NCBI RefSeq assembly: GCF_016595215.1
Contig: NZ_JAENHK010000010.1
Location: 248,001-312,000, forward strand
DNA: 64,000 nt
Reading direction: 5' to 3'
Origin: Chryseobacterium paridis
Lineage (GTDB): Bacteria; Bacteroidota; Bacteroidia; Flavobacteriales; Weeksellaceae
Shown: in pieces, positions 21,601-25,339 of the stretch
How positions within the stretch are numbered: position 1 is the stretch's first letter
Layout of the letters: each line of letters begins with the position of its first letter
Position numbers and translations under genes: made by a program
The notes under the pieces: model-generated
What the model was told of the DNA's origin: nothing
Databases searched by the model: none
The model's input: only the letters and a program-made list of their open reading frames with translations

Positions 21601-21879
21601 GTAGCCAGAATGTGGGAAGTATTCCGGGCCTCTATTTCAGCGGTTTACAAGATGGAAGAAAAACTGGATCAAACTTTAATTTTCGTAGAAGCAGATAATA
21701 CTAAGCTTTCAGGTGAAGATTGGGGAGATCAGGGCGCTGCTGCAGGCTGGGATCAATATTTCGGCGAGGTGCAGATCATCCCTACAGAGGCCAATCATTT
21801 TACCATTGTGAATACACCATATTGTACGGAATGGTTAACTAAAATGAATACCGAAGAAAATATAAAACAAACACTTTAA
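1345..21879 (+). CDS. trans-AT PKS-NRPS megasynthase (6844 aa) ending in a thioesterase
   Basis: Approximate residues: DH 1-262, KR 443-640, ACP 700-782; KS 828-1258, DH 1430-1697, KR 1882-2116, ACP 2139-2226; KS 2269-2699, DH* 2862-3126, KR 3347-3579, cMT 3699-3957, ACP 4013-4087; KS 4129-4542, DH 4717-4982, KR* 5165-5398, ACP 5426-5506; C 5532-5979, A 5986-6486, PCP 6498-6569, TE 6589-6839. No module has an AT; acyl groups must come from the discrete AT encoded downstream. The three complete KS domains keep Cys-His-His. The ATG at 1345 follows the previous stop by 13 nt, and the first residues align with the DH starts of later modules minus their LHPLLH segment. The protein is inferred to elongate a polyketide four times, attach one amino acid (cysteine predicted) and release it. 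Module details are in separate entries. Confidence 0.95.
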   Translation: MKQHQFNSIYNGKEFFLTDHKVLGTKVLPGVTYLEMARAAGEYVSGKNITQLRDISWLQPVKIIDSPVQLYMNVVEQGDGLTYEIFSGETETQLHTKGILGTADQQSPEIRDINHLRDLFKDSESHKEGADYYKIMNSIGLEYGKTFQGIQEIFYNGKAALSRIALSAAEGFVWTPGMMDSALQTCMGISLADQNQQLMLPFSVREMNIYQALPEEIWCYVTKNRSGKLANSYDIELLNNFGELVIRFTEFVVVPLEKNAKTNDNVNVIPELHLYNYNWKAEALDEVNTGLSKTETGDAPLVVLAGGSAVLAEKLNERLECEVKTIGEGTPESVFLQVLEEIQNKKSAQLKIHFVYPVADELEYGFISAMLKTAVQENQLVQGKTIGVEGLSINELDELTEILQEEQRNHEPEVRYQSGQREVRSLTGISDENLGLKTEIKENGVYLITGGAGGLGLIFADYLNTIPGTQLILTGRSELNPTQQEKIKGFRNAQYERCDVTDLKSVTDLIKKIKNTYGHLNGVIHSAGITRDSLISNKTTGEIHDVFSAKIIGAQHIDQATKDEQLDFMMFCSSLAGVFGNTGQADYAAANAWLDYFANHREKERNQGKRTGKTLSINWPLWKEGGMQIDADQEKYMVSHFGLWSMPASDGISAFETLLSNTSSQGVVVYGEEDKLNAWMNGSSTPKTNQKKTVETDKALYAASMIYLGDVMTKELRMKNHKLEPDTSFEQYGIDSIMITKLTNRLESIFSNIPRTLFFECQTLAEVTEFFVDAYPEKLIELTGVKTVLPEETTVISKSINEGVKSDIKPASHVVEKSMSRNSSAVNEPIAIIGLSGKYPQAKNLSEFWENLKSGKDSITEIPANRWDLTDFYDEEKGKAGKSYSKWGGFIDEIDHFDPLFFNISVREAELMDPQARLFLQTAWETFEDAGYPKKKLEGGRDKDATQPQVGVYVGVMYEEYPLFGAEENAKGNFVNPGGSISSIANRVSYFFNLNGPSMAVDTMCSSSLTAIHLACESIQNGNCTMALAGGVNISVHPNKYLMLSQGMFVSSKGRCESFGEGGEGYVPGEGVGAVLLKSHSQALADGDRIYGLIKGTALNHGGKTNGYTVPNPKAQASVIKAAMKKAGVKAEDFSYIEAHGTGTSLGDPIEIAGLNKAFESKNKQFCSIGSVKSNIGHCESAAGISGLTKVLLQMQHRQLVPSLHSAILNPNIKFENTPFKVQQELEEWQVANGKPRLAGISGFGAGGSNAHLIIEEYVGENVSYRQQMPLVIVLSAKDEERLKVIVENLKKHIEDHSEINVDDLVYTLQTGREAMEERLAFIAEDREDLLSQLSCYLEKDTQNLYIGNIHNDQLGISLEGKSGMAYLESIIREKESHSLAQLWVKGVNIDWNLIYNDAKPSIMSLPSYPFANERYWFPKGDGELVLKTGSKLHPLLHINTSNLKEQQFTSIFTGKELLLTDHLVHDVKTLPGVAYLELAREAGEQSVQAKITKLKEVSWLHPIQINDKEQTVFTSLFTSENEIEFEIYTNDNTEQVHCRGIVSTDELIIPEQKDIKTIKEGLAHTISGSDCYTLFQESGLNYGKSFRGIREMYYNEDEVLSKISLAKDQALVLTPGVLDSALQSCIGMQLAKSTKEILLPFSVTEIELYQDLTDELWCHVKKNKSGKRISSYDIDLLNNQGQVVLRFKELVLLPVNGFVANDSVNDTEMAPKGLSLLVDHWKLESEPAQSLTESTPIIILTGGSGTMADDLYNHFSLTVTAINTVKEEDFFMDMLSLAKTVMPHKKATHIVVACSQDQYYQYGFITGLLKTLTQENPRITGKLISIEDQAFQNLEELGGILMNEKQNADHEVRYSAGKREVRSMENILVDSSTAPVQINSDGVYLITGGAGGLGLIFAEYLNKTEGATIILTGRSPQLNPSQQKAVDQLDNALYYPCDISDESAVNDLIQHIIEKHTKLDGIIHSAGVIRDSMILQKTKKEVKEVFAAKIKGTRNLDIATKDLLLEFMITCSSVAGVNGNAGQSDYASANTWMDNYAHYRESERMNGRRYGKTLSINWPLWKEGGMHISAEAEIFMMQQFGLAPMPTDVGIEAFESLMNSGITQGMVLFGQTKEEMVLIEKSEEISYSSSIETSVNNESLYDASMIYLRGLLAKELRMPEEKLKAEVPFEQYGIDSVLVIRLSNCLQDVFGKLPRTLFFEYLTLKELCGYFMEAHRSLLLELTGLAVVKASAPLTKEVIKTERPADVQNRRQRFSMVQHQSGNKNTNEDIAIIGISGRYPDANNLEEFWENLKIGKDCITQVPADRWNADEMYHEEKGRAGKSYSKWGGFMNDIDKFDPLFFSISPREAELMDPQERLFLQTVWETIEDAGYTRESIRSEDEETGIAKKIGVYAGVMYEEYQLFGAEERMKGNFVTPAGIASSIANRISYFFNFNGPSMAVDTMCSSSLTAIHLACNDLIVGNTDVAVAGGVNISVHPNKYLMLSQGRFVSGAGRCESFGMGGDGYVPGEGVGAVLLKRVSEAIKDGDHIYGLIKGTALNHGGKTNGYTVPNPKAQAAVIKAAIEKSGVKASDLSYVEAHGTGTSLGDPIEIAGLNRAFETTEKQFCSIGSVKSNIGHCESAAGISGLTKVILQLKYQQLVPSLHSAVLNPDIDFENSPFKVQQQLEAWPTNEGKPRIAGISGFGAGGSNAHIIIEEYTALPARKLDYKMPVIIALSAKHASRIAIQVENLKNFLEKNSQADLYDVAYTLQVGREEMEERLAFIATDKEDLMVQLSDYLDQKTMNPIRGNIRKKDENYIQHTKDLLSIAMAWVNGVDTDWNSLYPNGLPSRISLPVYPFIKDRYWIPIFNDGIVQYGQNNLHPLLHSNDSDLNEQKFISTYTGKEDFLTQCEITNYKELPAPALLELAREAGERSLRQRITQLKNVSWVDPIRVNGVPANVQINLFNAGNEIGYEIYTKHKENKPQLNGQGLLNTEFQQPHDQKNIEDLIQYYQYSLEKEALYSLFAKAGKTYAADFQGVEILYFDKLDALAKIALPVTDEFILSPGVLDNIVQTSTGWLLSQGEQSLYQPSDAAEITIFGTLPSVIWCHATFEKKQSGAFCCQMDIMDEEGTVLLHFRDLILSPQVTSQSTSGIASSIAHKPMWDRIIAQPEKPVLVEGKQILVTGGSDPVFGEELGKWLTNQGAEVFTTETLDAVPDDVVGVYLLQGLSRIADDSLMDDHSARELAVFTSIKQLLDAGIKDLRITVLTVNTQKVLPDSEVTSAGSGMIGMTGALIKEQPQWSVNRIDLDVSALKNPVKINWADLFAISLDNKENAVTALRNGHYYRQHLYPIVLPEVNSSTFRNGGTYVLLGGAGGLGKATTEYLVKNYQAKIIWLGRRAVDHDILIAQEEIATLGQKPEYYQCDATDPKQVEKAYKLIKENNSEVHGLFHSAIVLHDMLLKNMTEDDFKKAFMPKSLSSQNLVHIFKNEPLDFICFYSSAQSLVHAPGQANYASGCSFKDSYALNINHLLNIPVRIINWGYWGEIGIVSADGYKEKMKQAGIESIETEEGMHLLETVLNSNEQQIVALKLSAATAAAMPTMHHEKEISQVKSSSVLQMEEADALVYPKADEQDQIFEMLCCKGILKVLLQLGLEEKQTTGQTISSLRSQLSISDKYEQLFFVLIHLLETKGYVTVKDAQVFVTEETKGALNNFDFEQQMSELVMKGQEYHPHGTLLKICLESFIEIITGKILATSVMFPGGSMDYVSGIYKGNAQSDYFNDLLTGIIKNSVAASIPYLKPGEKIRILEVGAGTGGTSQFVFRALEPYKDHLFYLYTDLSHSFLHYAEQQFKTMAPYLETAILNIESDPSDQEIELGSYDIVIGANVVHATKNMAVTLNNIKALLKQDGLLIMNEIARTEIFTTLTFGLLDGWWLYEDRGIRLKGSPGLSSESWQNVLKETGYLQAISYPHGEVLSQQIICATSDGKIISEIKQPEKKHEIKMVPPVTQQTTAAPKQKMPVMKKTIDNNSLIQQLTKIAADLIKLPPGDFDIECQFMDYGFDSILSMELIKNINEKLKVDLKSTDIFSYGTIQQLAEHLMQNFSEALQVEVAVETLVQASVPEMETPLKTRFTTSVKAQEPVYRHENDIAIIGMSGQFGAANDLDAFWEVLKNGKSLIGDVPADRWQGYTHNEGPKWTGSFLRDIDKFDPVFFKISGNEAEMMDPQQRLFLEHCWKAIEDAAINPKSLKGSKCGVYAGVAPSDYNIRECEEASVMWGNSSAVLAARISYFLDLKGPAISVDTACSSSLLAMDMGCSSLQKGETDLIIAGGINIMTTPGFYSLASRAGMMSSTGQCHTFDKKADGFVPGEGVGVVIMKRLADAERDGDRIYGVIKASLTNQDGASNGITAPSVLAQQELEKEVYKKFNINPETISYVEAHGTGTSLGDPIELDALTNAFRKYTEKTQYCRIGSVKTNIGHTLVAAGVAGVLKIMLSLKHKQLVPTLNFEECNPLIDLVNSPFQVGSELTDWKTENQGPRRAAISSFGFSGTNVHMVIEEYPENKVSTISTESALIIISAKNTERLKNQVGNLLSWLERNPRTNIQDIAYTLQIGREPMEERLAVLAVDQADLMLQLDGFLKGNTENLMTGNIKKDKADFLLEGGAGKAYIDYAIVHGEIKSLALLWTKGVVINWDLLYQGQRPNKISLPTYAFARQSYWIPEVRSVVNRQQTSYLHPLIHRNTSTVKSFQFSSTFTGNEEFLSDHKIQNEIILPGVAYLEMARTSGTELLSEKITVLKNIAWMSPVRVNGKAEEVHIRLKSINDDLTYEIYSLNGEEQLHSQGRISTQTLPVKNSFDLTSIQNRLSESVDRATCYDIFRQMGLQYGDSFMGIEHLYYSSSEALSKITLPKLEGFSVSPGLLDSALQTCMGMGFIDKKPATQLPFSVKEVLFYEELPLNIWSYARKSKANQGNGSVITYDVDILDDHGKVLMSFHDFVTLPVDGTEKTEWSDTATDACIFTMNWEECAAESFAGQENEAIPMVLLVDSPAQLAENLKTELGIETTTIDGAVAEDYLIDVMSVIKKRALEKNTSHLLIVCCIADYLDYGFISGLLKTASLENPGITGKIISVDRLSVKDAPELTSILQTELGTADAEIRYESGLRKVKKLNEINISDNDGLKIKEDGVYLIIGGAGGIGRLFATHINKIPKTKVILTGRGQLDEEKEAFIAGLAHGDYFSCDVNNKEEVVSLLDQIKEKYHRIDGIIHSAGVTQDSLIVNKIPDEVEKVFAAKVNGVKNIDEATKDETLDFMVLFSGLAAITGNAGQADYAAANVYLDNYAVYRESERNKGKRQGKTISINWPFWKEGGMVMDQGSQEYLDKQYGLSPLPNSVGINIFDQLLGSRYTQGIVTYGKVDKIRSQLLNRLVVKQKQLQAHAMPKSAELQDKVASKLLEITAQLLKLSESDIERDEKLSDYGFDSILLIKYSNELNDFYDTDLTPAVFYNYPTINDLADFLLEEYQEKITAVHQPEALSDNTITETEEIQEEESPRYPLSEGQKGLWFIQQLEPENANYNVPVSFIIPGTVDHDVVKKAFQLTLDEYPVLKSRFLTDETGEIYNQIQNVSEVEVNDQELAEGQNINEVSWSLVRKPFNLETELPVRLYVRRDLAANNNYILLVFHHIIFDGMSSSVFIASLFEKCQKLLNGEKLVAKEPDLAYFSYVDWEKNFILSKKGEKSLAYWKKNLSGTLPILNLPYDLYKQNSTKTTTIGIERMKLGQEKVNQLKELGKKLKVNLSALFSGIYAMLLHKLTTEEDLLILMPTAGRPKKEYENSIGYYVNMMILRNKVSGDQTFAELVKNIQKGMINGMSHAAYPLPKLLSDLNLDRSGNRETPFKVSFIYQNIFDEILTGGGSGIEIYDEVYQETAHVYSLEIQDLRKEIIVSLKYDQDVFSPGLIQQHMGYFMELMNGVLENTARKIKTYEVLSKEEINYFLHERNDTAVEYPKHKTLSDLFEEQVLKTPDQIAVVHDGRRIAYAELNEMANRLAGALVKSGLPANAPVAMVSHKSLEQVWGVLGILKAGGHYIPVKGSLPENRMNELIKQTESTIVLVQPDYMDKVSCSEEVKIILLEESTFADESADHETIKVPDTELAYIIFTSGSTGKPKGVMIDHRGAVNTLYDMNARFGITSDDKVFGISDLNFDLSVYDIFGTFACGATLILPLEIEGLNPDIWLRYVKEEQVTVWNSVPQIVNLLIERQEDTAEMHLSSLRMYWMSGDWIPLDVPGRIKKINPDSAVISLGGATEGSIWSIHYPIGEIDPSWKSIPYGYPLGNQEMYVLDTNLSPCPVNVPGDIYIGGIGVAKGYHQDPEKTAASFIMHPGMQKQLYRTGDIGCQHPDGFIVFLGRQDGQVKINGFRVELGEVETILQLSPLVKQGLVLTVEDENRNKRLVAYVVANDVFDKEEMQKHLRAHLPEYMVPSIFIEIDKIPLSSNGKVDRKALPSVDPNDIAESEFTAPSDETEHELAEIWIKLLKLNRVGIHDDFFDVGGNSLTMIQLAHKINTTFDKDIQLIHIMKNPTIAGIKILINGNEESGEESVLTLREGNMEEVTFVIPGALGSTEGYFTLAGNLPGEGAVYGLQMKGITADEAPNTSIEAMASYNLEQIKQTGVIGGINLLAHSYGGIVIYEMIRQAKESGIEIEKVIFLDCFTDPLSSFNSLEEAQKLGTYFRSLIQFSQPWLSDEAVEDFVQQLPEENYMPFICDTVHTLPAKTVARMWEVFRASISAVYKMEEKLDQTLIFVEADNTKLSGEDWGDQGAAAGWDQYFGEVQIIPTEANHFTIVNTPYCTEWLTKMNTEENIKQTL
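3826..8025 (+). other. second module: KS-DH-KR-ACP
   Basis: The KS has DTMCSSS, EAHGTGT and NIGHCES. The DH keeps His1463, the Pro and the DSALQ motif, but the Gly of HxxxGxxxxP is Asp (HLVHDVKTLP). The KR has GGAGGLG and catalytic Ser, Tyr and Asn (CSSVAG...DYASAN). The ACP has GIDS. Reduction and dehydration are expected; the Gly-to-Asp change may affect the DH, but the catalytic His-Asp pair is kept. Confidence 0.87.
8149..13605 (+). other. third module: KS-DH*-KR-cMT-ACP with a degenerate DH
   Basis: The KS is intact. The DH-like domain has Cys (residue 2892) where the catalytic His is expected, Asn in place of the motif Gly, and Ala after the Pro; Asp and Gln of the second motif remain (DNIVQ). 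It is therefore predicted not to dehydrate. The KR has GGAGGLG and Ser/Tyr, with Cys at the usual Asn position (NYASGC), a context I associate with KRs that precede C-methyltransferases. The methyltransferase has the SAM motif LEVGAGTGGT near residue 3791. The ACP has GFDS. Expected unit: alpha-methyl, beta-hydroxy. Confidence 0.85.
13729..17860 (+). other. fourth module: KS-DH-KR*-ACP with an impaired KR
   Basis: The KS differs from the preceding ones (DTACSSSLLA, NIGHTLVAAG) and looks like a different clade, as expected after a methylating beta-hydroxy module. The DH has His4747 and DSALQ, but Asn replaces the motif Gly (HKIQNEIILP). In the KR the residue 13 positions before the catalytic Tyr, normally the catalytic Ser, is Gly5297 (FSGLAAITG). 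The nucleotide motif reads IIGGAGGIG. If this KR is inactive the DH has no substrate and a beta-ketone would reach the NRPS module. The ACP has GFDS. Confidence 0.82.
17938..21879 (+). other. NRPS module C-A-PCP plus thioesterase, cysteine predicted
   Basis: The condensation domain has HHIIFDG, the acyl-transfer type; it lacks the DxxxxD motif of heterocyclising Cy domains. The adenylation domain aligns with GrsA to give specificity residues D-L-Y-N-W-S-L-I-W-K, one change from the known cysteine code DLYNLSLIWK, and the surrounding SGDWIPL, GATEGSIWS and IPYGYPLGNQ segments are typical of cysteine activators. The PCP has GGNS. The thioesterase has AHSYGG with Ser6660, an Asp in LDCFTD and a His in NHFTIV, so the alpha/beta hydrolase triad is complete. 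It is inferred to release the chain by hydrolysis or cyclisation. Confidence 0.85.
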
Positions 21880-21907
21880 TCATCACACTAAATACACTAT
21901 AAAACAT

Positions 21908-21971
21908 ATGAAACACCCATGTCAAAAATTATTTTAACACAGAAGAAAATGATTATGGGTGTTCCATATGA
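21908..21971 (+). pseudogene. frameshifted copy of a 20-codon small reading frame
   Basis: As written this reads MKHPCQKLF and then a stop. Removing one T from the TTTT run at 21932-21935 restores a frame that continues as NTEENDYGCSI and stops at 21969-21971. This matches in length and sequence the intact 20-codon frame at 25254-25316. Several differences between the copies are at third codon positions without changing the residue (His, Gln, Thr, Ile), which suggests both once encoded peptide. It lies in the gap between the megasynthase and the AT-ER gene. A 9-bp inverted repeat also spans it. A sequencing error in the T run is possible. Confidence 0.5.
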
Positions 21972-21996
21972 CCATAAAAACAATAAATATTAGCAT

Positions 21997-24285
21997 ATGA
22001 AAGCAGTAATGTTCCCGGGTCAGGGATCCCAATACAAAGGAATGGGAAAAGACCTGTTCAATCAGTTCAGAGAAGAAACAATTTTAGCATCAGAAATATT
22101 AGGGTACGACCTTGAAGAATTATGCGTCAAAGATCCTGAACGCCAGTTGGGTAAAACACAATTTACACAACCTGCATTATATACGGTAAATGCATTTACC
22201 CATTATGCCAATTCATCAGGAAGTAAACCTGACTTTTTCATTGGACACAGTCTGGGAGAATATAATGCCCTGTTAGCAGCAGAAGCATTCAGCTTTGAAA
22301 CCGGATTAAAGCTGGTTCAGAAAAGGGGAGCATTGATGGCTGCGGCATCCGGAGGTGGAATGGCAGCGGTATTGGGACTTAAGGTGGATGCCGTACAAAA
22401 ACTTTTAGCAGAAGGAGGATACAGCGATATAGATATCGCCAATATCAATACTCCGACTCAGATTGTAATAGCGGGACCTCAGGATTCCATTGACAGGATC
22501 GTGCAGGAATTTGAAGAACGCAAGATTAAAATATTTCCTCTTTTTGTTAGTGCTCCTTTCCATTCAAGATATATGAAACCTGCAGCTACAGAGTTTAAAG
22601 AATATCTTCATAATTTTAACTTTTCAGCCTTGCAGACTCCTGTGATCGCAAACGTTACGGCAAAGCCTTATCCTGACGGACAGATCATTGAGCTTTTGGC
22701 TCAACAGATTGAAAGCTCAGTACAGTGGACGGATACCATCCGGACTTTAATGGGGAAAGGAGTTACAGAATATGAAGAAATAGGGAGTGTCATTTTAACT
22801 AAAATGGTCAATGAAATTACAGAAAACTGTACGCCATTGATCCATGAAGAGGAAATTGTAATCGAAACGGCCAAACCTCATGTTAACGGATCAGTGAATG
22901 GTAAGGTTAACGGGGAAGCTTCAAAAAAAGAATGTCTTTCCACCCGCTTGGGAAGCCATGAATTCCGTAAAGATTATGGTCTTAAATACGCTTACGTTGC
23001 AGGATCCATGTACAGAGGAATTGCTTCTCCTCAATTAGTAGTACGCTTGGGAAAAACAGGATTCATGGGATTTTTGGGAACAGGAGGAATGCCATTAGCA
23101 GAAATAGAAAAGAATATTATTAAAATTCAGGAAGAACTGACCAATGGAGAACCGTATGGCGTTAACTTCTTACATAATTTAAATGATCCGGCTTCTGAAA
23201 TGAAAGCTATTGAGCTTTTACTTCTTTATGGAGTAACGAATATTGAAGCTTCAGCTTATATGCAGATGATGCCTGCTTTGGTGTATTACAGATTAAAAGG
23301 TCTACAAAAAGGATCAAACGGTGAAGTAATATGTAAGCATAACATTATTGCCAAAGTTTCCAGACCGGAAGTAGCAGAAGTTTTTATGCGTCCTGCCCCC
23401 GAAAAAATTGTGAGACACCTTCTGGAAGAAGAGTTGATCACAGCAGAACATGCAGCACTTTCTAAAAAAGTACCGATGAGCTATGATATTTGTGTTGAAG
23501 CGGATTCAGGTGGACATACCGATCGTGGAATTGCTATGGTTTTATTACCATCTATCCAACGTTTAAGAGCAGATATTATGACGGAATATGGTTATGATAA
23601 AGGAATACGAGTTGGATTGGCAGGTGGAATCGGTACACCTCAGGCAGCAACATGTGCCTACATTATGGGAGCTGACTTTATTGTAACCGGCTCAGTGAAT
23701 CAATGTACGGTAGAGGCAGGAACCAGTGATGCCGTAAAAGACCTTTTACAGGACATCAATGTACAGGATACCGACTATGCGCCGGCAGGTGATATGTTTG
23801 AAATTGGTGCTAAAGTGCAGGTACTTAGAAGGGGAGTGTTGTTTGCTGCAAGAGCAAATAAGCTATACGCTTTATACAATCAGTACAACAGTTTAGATGA
23901 GATCCCAGAAAAGACCTTAACGCAGTTAGAGAAAACGTATTTCGAAAAAAGCATCAGTGAAATATGGAATGAAGTACGCGAATATTGTAGAAACGTGGGA
24001 GCTGAAGCTGAGATTACCAAAGCAGAGCAGAATCCTAAAAATAAAATGGCACTGGTCTTCCGTTGGTATTTTGGGTATACCAATAGACTGGCTTTTGAAG
24101 GAAATATTGAGAATAAAGCCAATTTCCAGATCCACACAGGTTCTGCGCTAGGAGCATTTAATCAATGGGTGAAAGGGACTCCAATGGAAAGCTGGAAAAA
24201 ACGCCATGTTGATGAGATTGGAGTCAATATTATGGTGGGAGCAGCTAAATTATTAGAAAACACGGCATTAATGGTAAATAATTAG
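21997..24285 (+). CDS. malonyl acyltransferase fused to a PfaD-type enoyl reductase (AT-ER)
   Basis: Residues 1 to about 285 are a FabD-like acyltransferase with GQGSQ, GHSLGEYNA (nucleophile Ser85) and APFHSRYM (His189). It would charge the ACPs of the AT-less megasynthase with malonyl-CoA. A Gly/Asn-rich linker (about 286-308) joins it to a PfaD-like FMN-dependent enoyl reductase (about 310-755) with GFMGFLGTGGMPL, VEADSGGHTD and GLAGGIGTPQAA segments. AT-ER fusions of this type (PksE in bacillaene) are hallmarks of trans-AT clusters. The ER domain would reduce selected double bonds in trans, since no module carries its own ER. The gene abuts the next one with no gap. Confidence 0.92.
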   Translation: MKAVMFPGQGSQYKGMGKDLFNQFREETILASEILGYDLEELCVKDPERQLGKTQFTQPALYTVNAFTHYANSSGSKPDFFIGHSLGEYNALLAAEAFSFETGLKLVQKRGALMAAASGGGMAAVLGLKVDAVQKLLAEGGYSDIDIANINTPTQIVIAGPQDSIDRIVQEFEERKIKIFPLFVSAPFHSRYMKPAATEFKEYLHNFNFSALQTPVIANVTAKPYPDGQIIELLAQQIESSVQWTDTIRTLMGKGVTEYEEIGSVILTKMVNEITENCTPLIHEEEIVIETAKPHVNGSVNGKVNGEASKKECLSTRLGSHEFRKDYGLKYAYVAGSMYRGIASPQLVVRLGKTGFMGFLGTGGMPLAEIEKNIIKIQEELTNGEPYGVNFLHNLNDPASEMKAIELLLLYGVTNIEASAYMQMMPALVYYRLKGLQKGSNGEVICKHNIIAKVSRPEVAEVFMRPAPEKIVRHLLEEELITAEHAALSKKVPMSYDICVEADSGGHTDRGIAMVLLPSIQRLRADIMTEYGYDKGIRVGLAGGIGTPQAATCAYIMGADFIVTGSVNQCTVEAGTSDAVKDLLQDINVQDTDYAPAGDMFEIGAKVQVLRRGVLFAARANKLYALYNQYNSLDEIPEKTLTQLEKTYFEKSISEIWNEVREYCRNVGAEAEITKAEQNPKNKMALVFRWYFGYTNRLAFEGNIENKANFQIHTGSALGAFNQWVKGTPMESWKKRHVDEIGVNIMVGAAKLLENTALMVNN

Positions 24286-25257
24286 ATGACAGAAAACGAG
24301 TTAAAAAGACATATTGTATTCTTATTTTCCGGACAGGGAAGCCACTATCGCGGGATGGGACGGGAATTGTACGAACAGCATCCGAAATTTAAAAGCTGTC
24401 TTGAAAAGCTGGATCAAATGGTACACAAGCAGCTCAACTACTCATTGATTGATGAACTGTATACCAACACAGAAGAAACGTTCGATGATTTGTTGATCAC
24501 CCATCCTGCAATTGTTGCCGTTGAGATTGCTTTGTATGAAGTTCTATTGGAAATGGGAATTAAGCCGGATTTTATATCGGGTAACAGTTTGGGTGAATTT
24601 GCAGCAGGTGTTGCGAGTGGAGTATGGGATGCTGCAAGTGCTATTGAAGCGGCTATAGAACAAGCTAAATCCATCTGTCGTGCTGATATTGAAGGGGGAA
24701 TGCTGGTCGTTTTTGCCGAAGAAATAAAACTGAGAAGTCTCTATGAACAACATCAGCTATTTCTTGCATCAGATAATTTTAAAGGACATTTTACTTTATC
24801 AGGTAAAACTTCTCATTTAGAGGTTTTTGAAAGCAAATTGTCTGAAGAAGGAATGAGTACTTTTCGTTTGCCGGTCAATGTTCCTTTCCATTCTCCATTA
24901 ATGAAAACTGCAAAAGCAGATTTCGATCAGTACAGCAGTTCAGCCAGTGTTTTTAAAGCTCCTGCCAAGGGATTTATATCAGGTTTTGAAGCAAAAGAAC
25001 TCAGTGAATTAAGTGATGACTACTTCTGGCAAGCGGTTAGTCAATACACCAATTTTACAAAAATAATTGATCTTCTGGAAGCCAAAGGTCCCTGTCTGTA
25101 TATAGACATGGGACCTTCGGGAACCAGTGCCGCATTTGTTAAATACAATCTGCAACCCGGAACTTCTTCTGAGGTACTTACCATTATGAGCCCTTACAGA
25201 AGAGAAATGGAACAGCTGGAAAAAGTACAGCACAAAATAAAAGATACAGTAGTATGA
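24286..25257 (+). CDS. AT-like acyl hydrolase (proofreading type) of the PKS cluster
   Basis: A second discrete acyltransferase-fold protein of 323 residues with FSGQGSHYRGMG at the start. The nucleophile motif is GNSLGEF (Ser101) instead of GHSLGE, and the second catalytic His is in VPFHSPLM (His202). In trans-AT systems the AT paralogue of this kind (PedC/PksD-like) acts mainly as an acyl hydrolase that clears stalled or acetylated carriers. The role is assigned from that family pattern and from its position directly after the true AT. It could still be a second acyltransferase. The ATG follows the upstream TAG immediately, and its TGA overlaps an ATG of a 20-codon frame (ATGA), so translation of the three is probably coupled. 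Confidence 0.82.
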   Translation: MTENELKRHIVFLFSGQGSHYRGMGRELYEQHPKFKSCLEKLDQMVHKQLNYSLIDELYTNTEETFDDLLITHPAIVAVEIALYEVLLEMGIKPDFISGNSLGEFAAGVASGVWDAASAIEAAIEQAKSICRADIEGGMLVVFAEEIKLRSLYEQHQLFLASDNFKGHFTLSGKTSHLEVFESKLSEEGMSTFRLPVNVPFHSPLMKTAKADFDQYSSSASVFKAPAKGFISGFEAKELSELSDDYFWQAVSQYTNFTKIIDLLEAKGPCLYIDMGPSGTSAAFVKYNLQPGTSSEVLTIMSPYRREMEQLEKVQHKIKDTVV

Positions 25258-25316
25258 AACATCCATGTCAGAAATTTTTTGACACCCAGGGAAGTGATGA
25301 TGGGCATTCCATCTGA
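25254..25316 (+). CDS. 20-residue peptide frame of unknown function, coupled to the acyl hydrolase gene
   Basis: Reads MKHPCQKFFDTQGSDDGHSI and overlaps the stop of the upstream gene as ATGA, the arrangement used for translational coupling. A second, frameshifted version lies at 21908-21971 in front of the AT-ER gene. The two copies share about 16 of the first 18 bases after the ATG and keep the residues M-K-H-P-C-Q-K, with silent third-position changes. I recognise no family. It has one Cys, one His near each end and no membrane segment. It may be a real small protein, a leader peptide, or a remnant of a longer duplicated gene. No ribosomal or proteomic support can be seen from sequence. Confidence 0.45.
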   Translation: MKHPCQKFFDTQGSDDGHSI

Positions 25317-25339
25317 TCTTAAAAAATAAATATAAAAAG

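Noticed and set aside
21919..21993. A 24-codon reading frame ending just before the AT-ER start
   Set aside because: The equivalent frame in the second repeat copy is broken, while the 20-codon frame with silent differences is a better explanation for the conservation.
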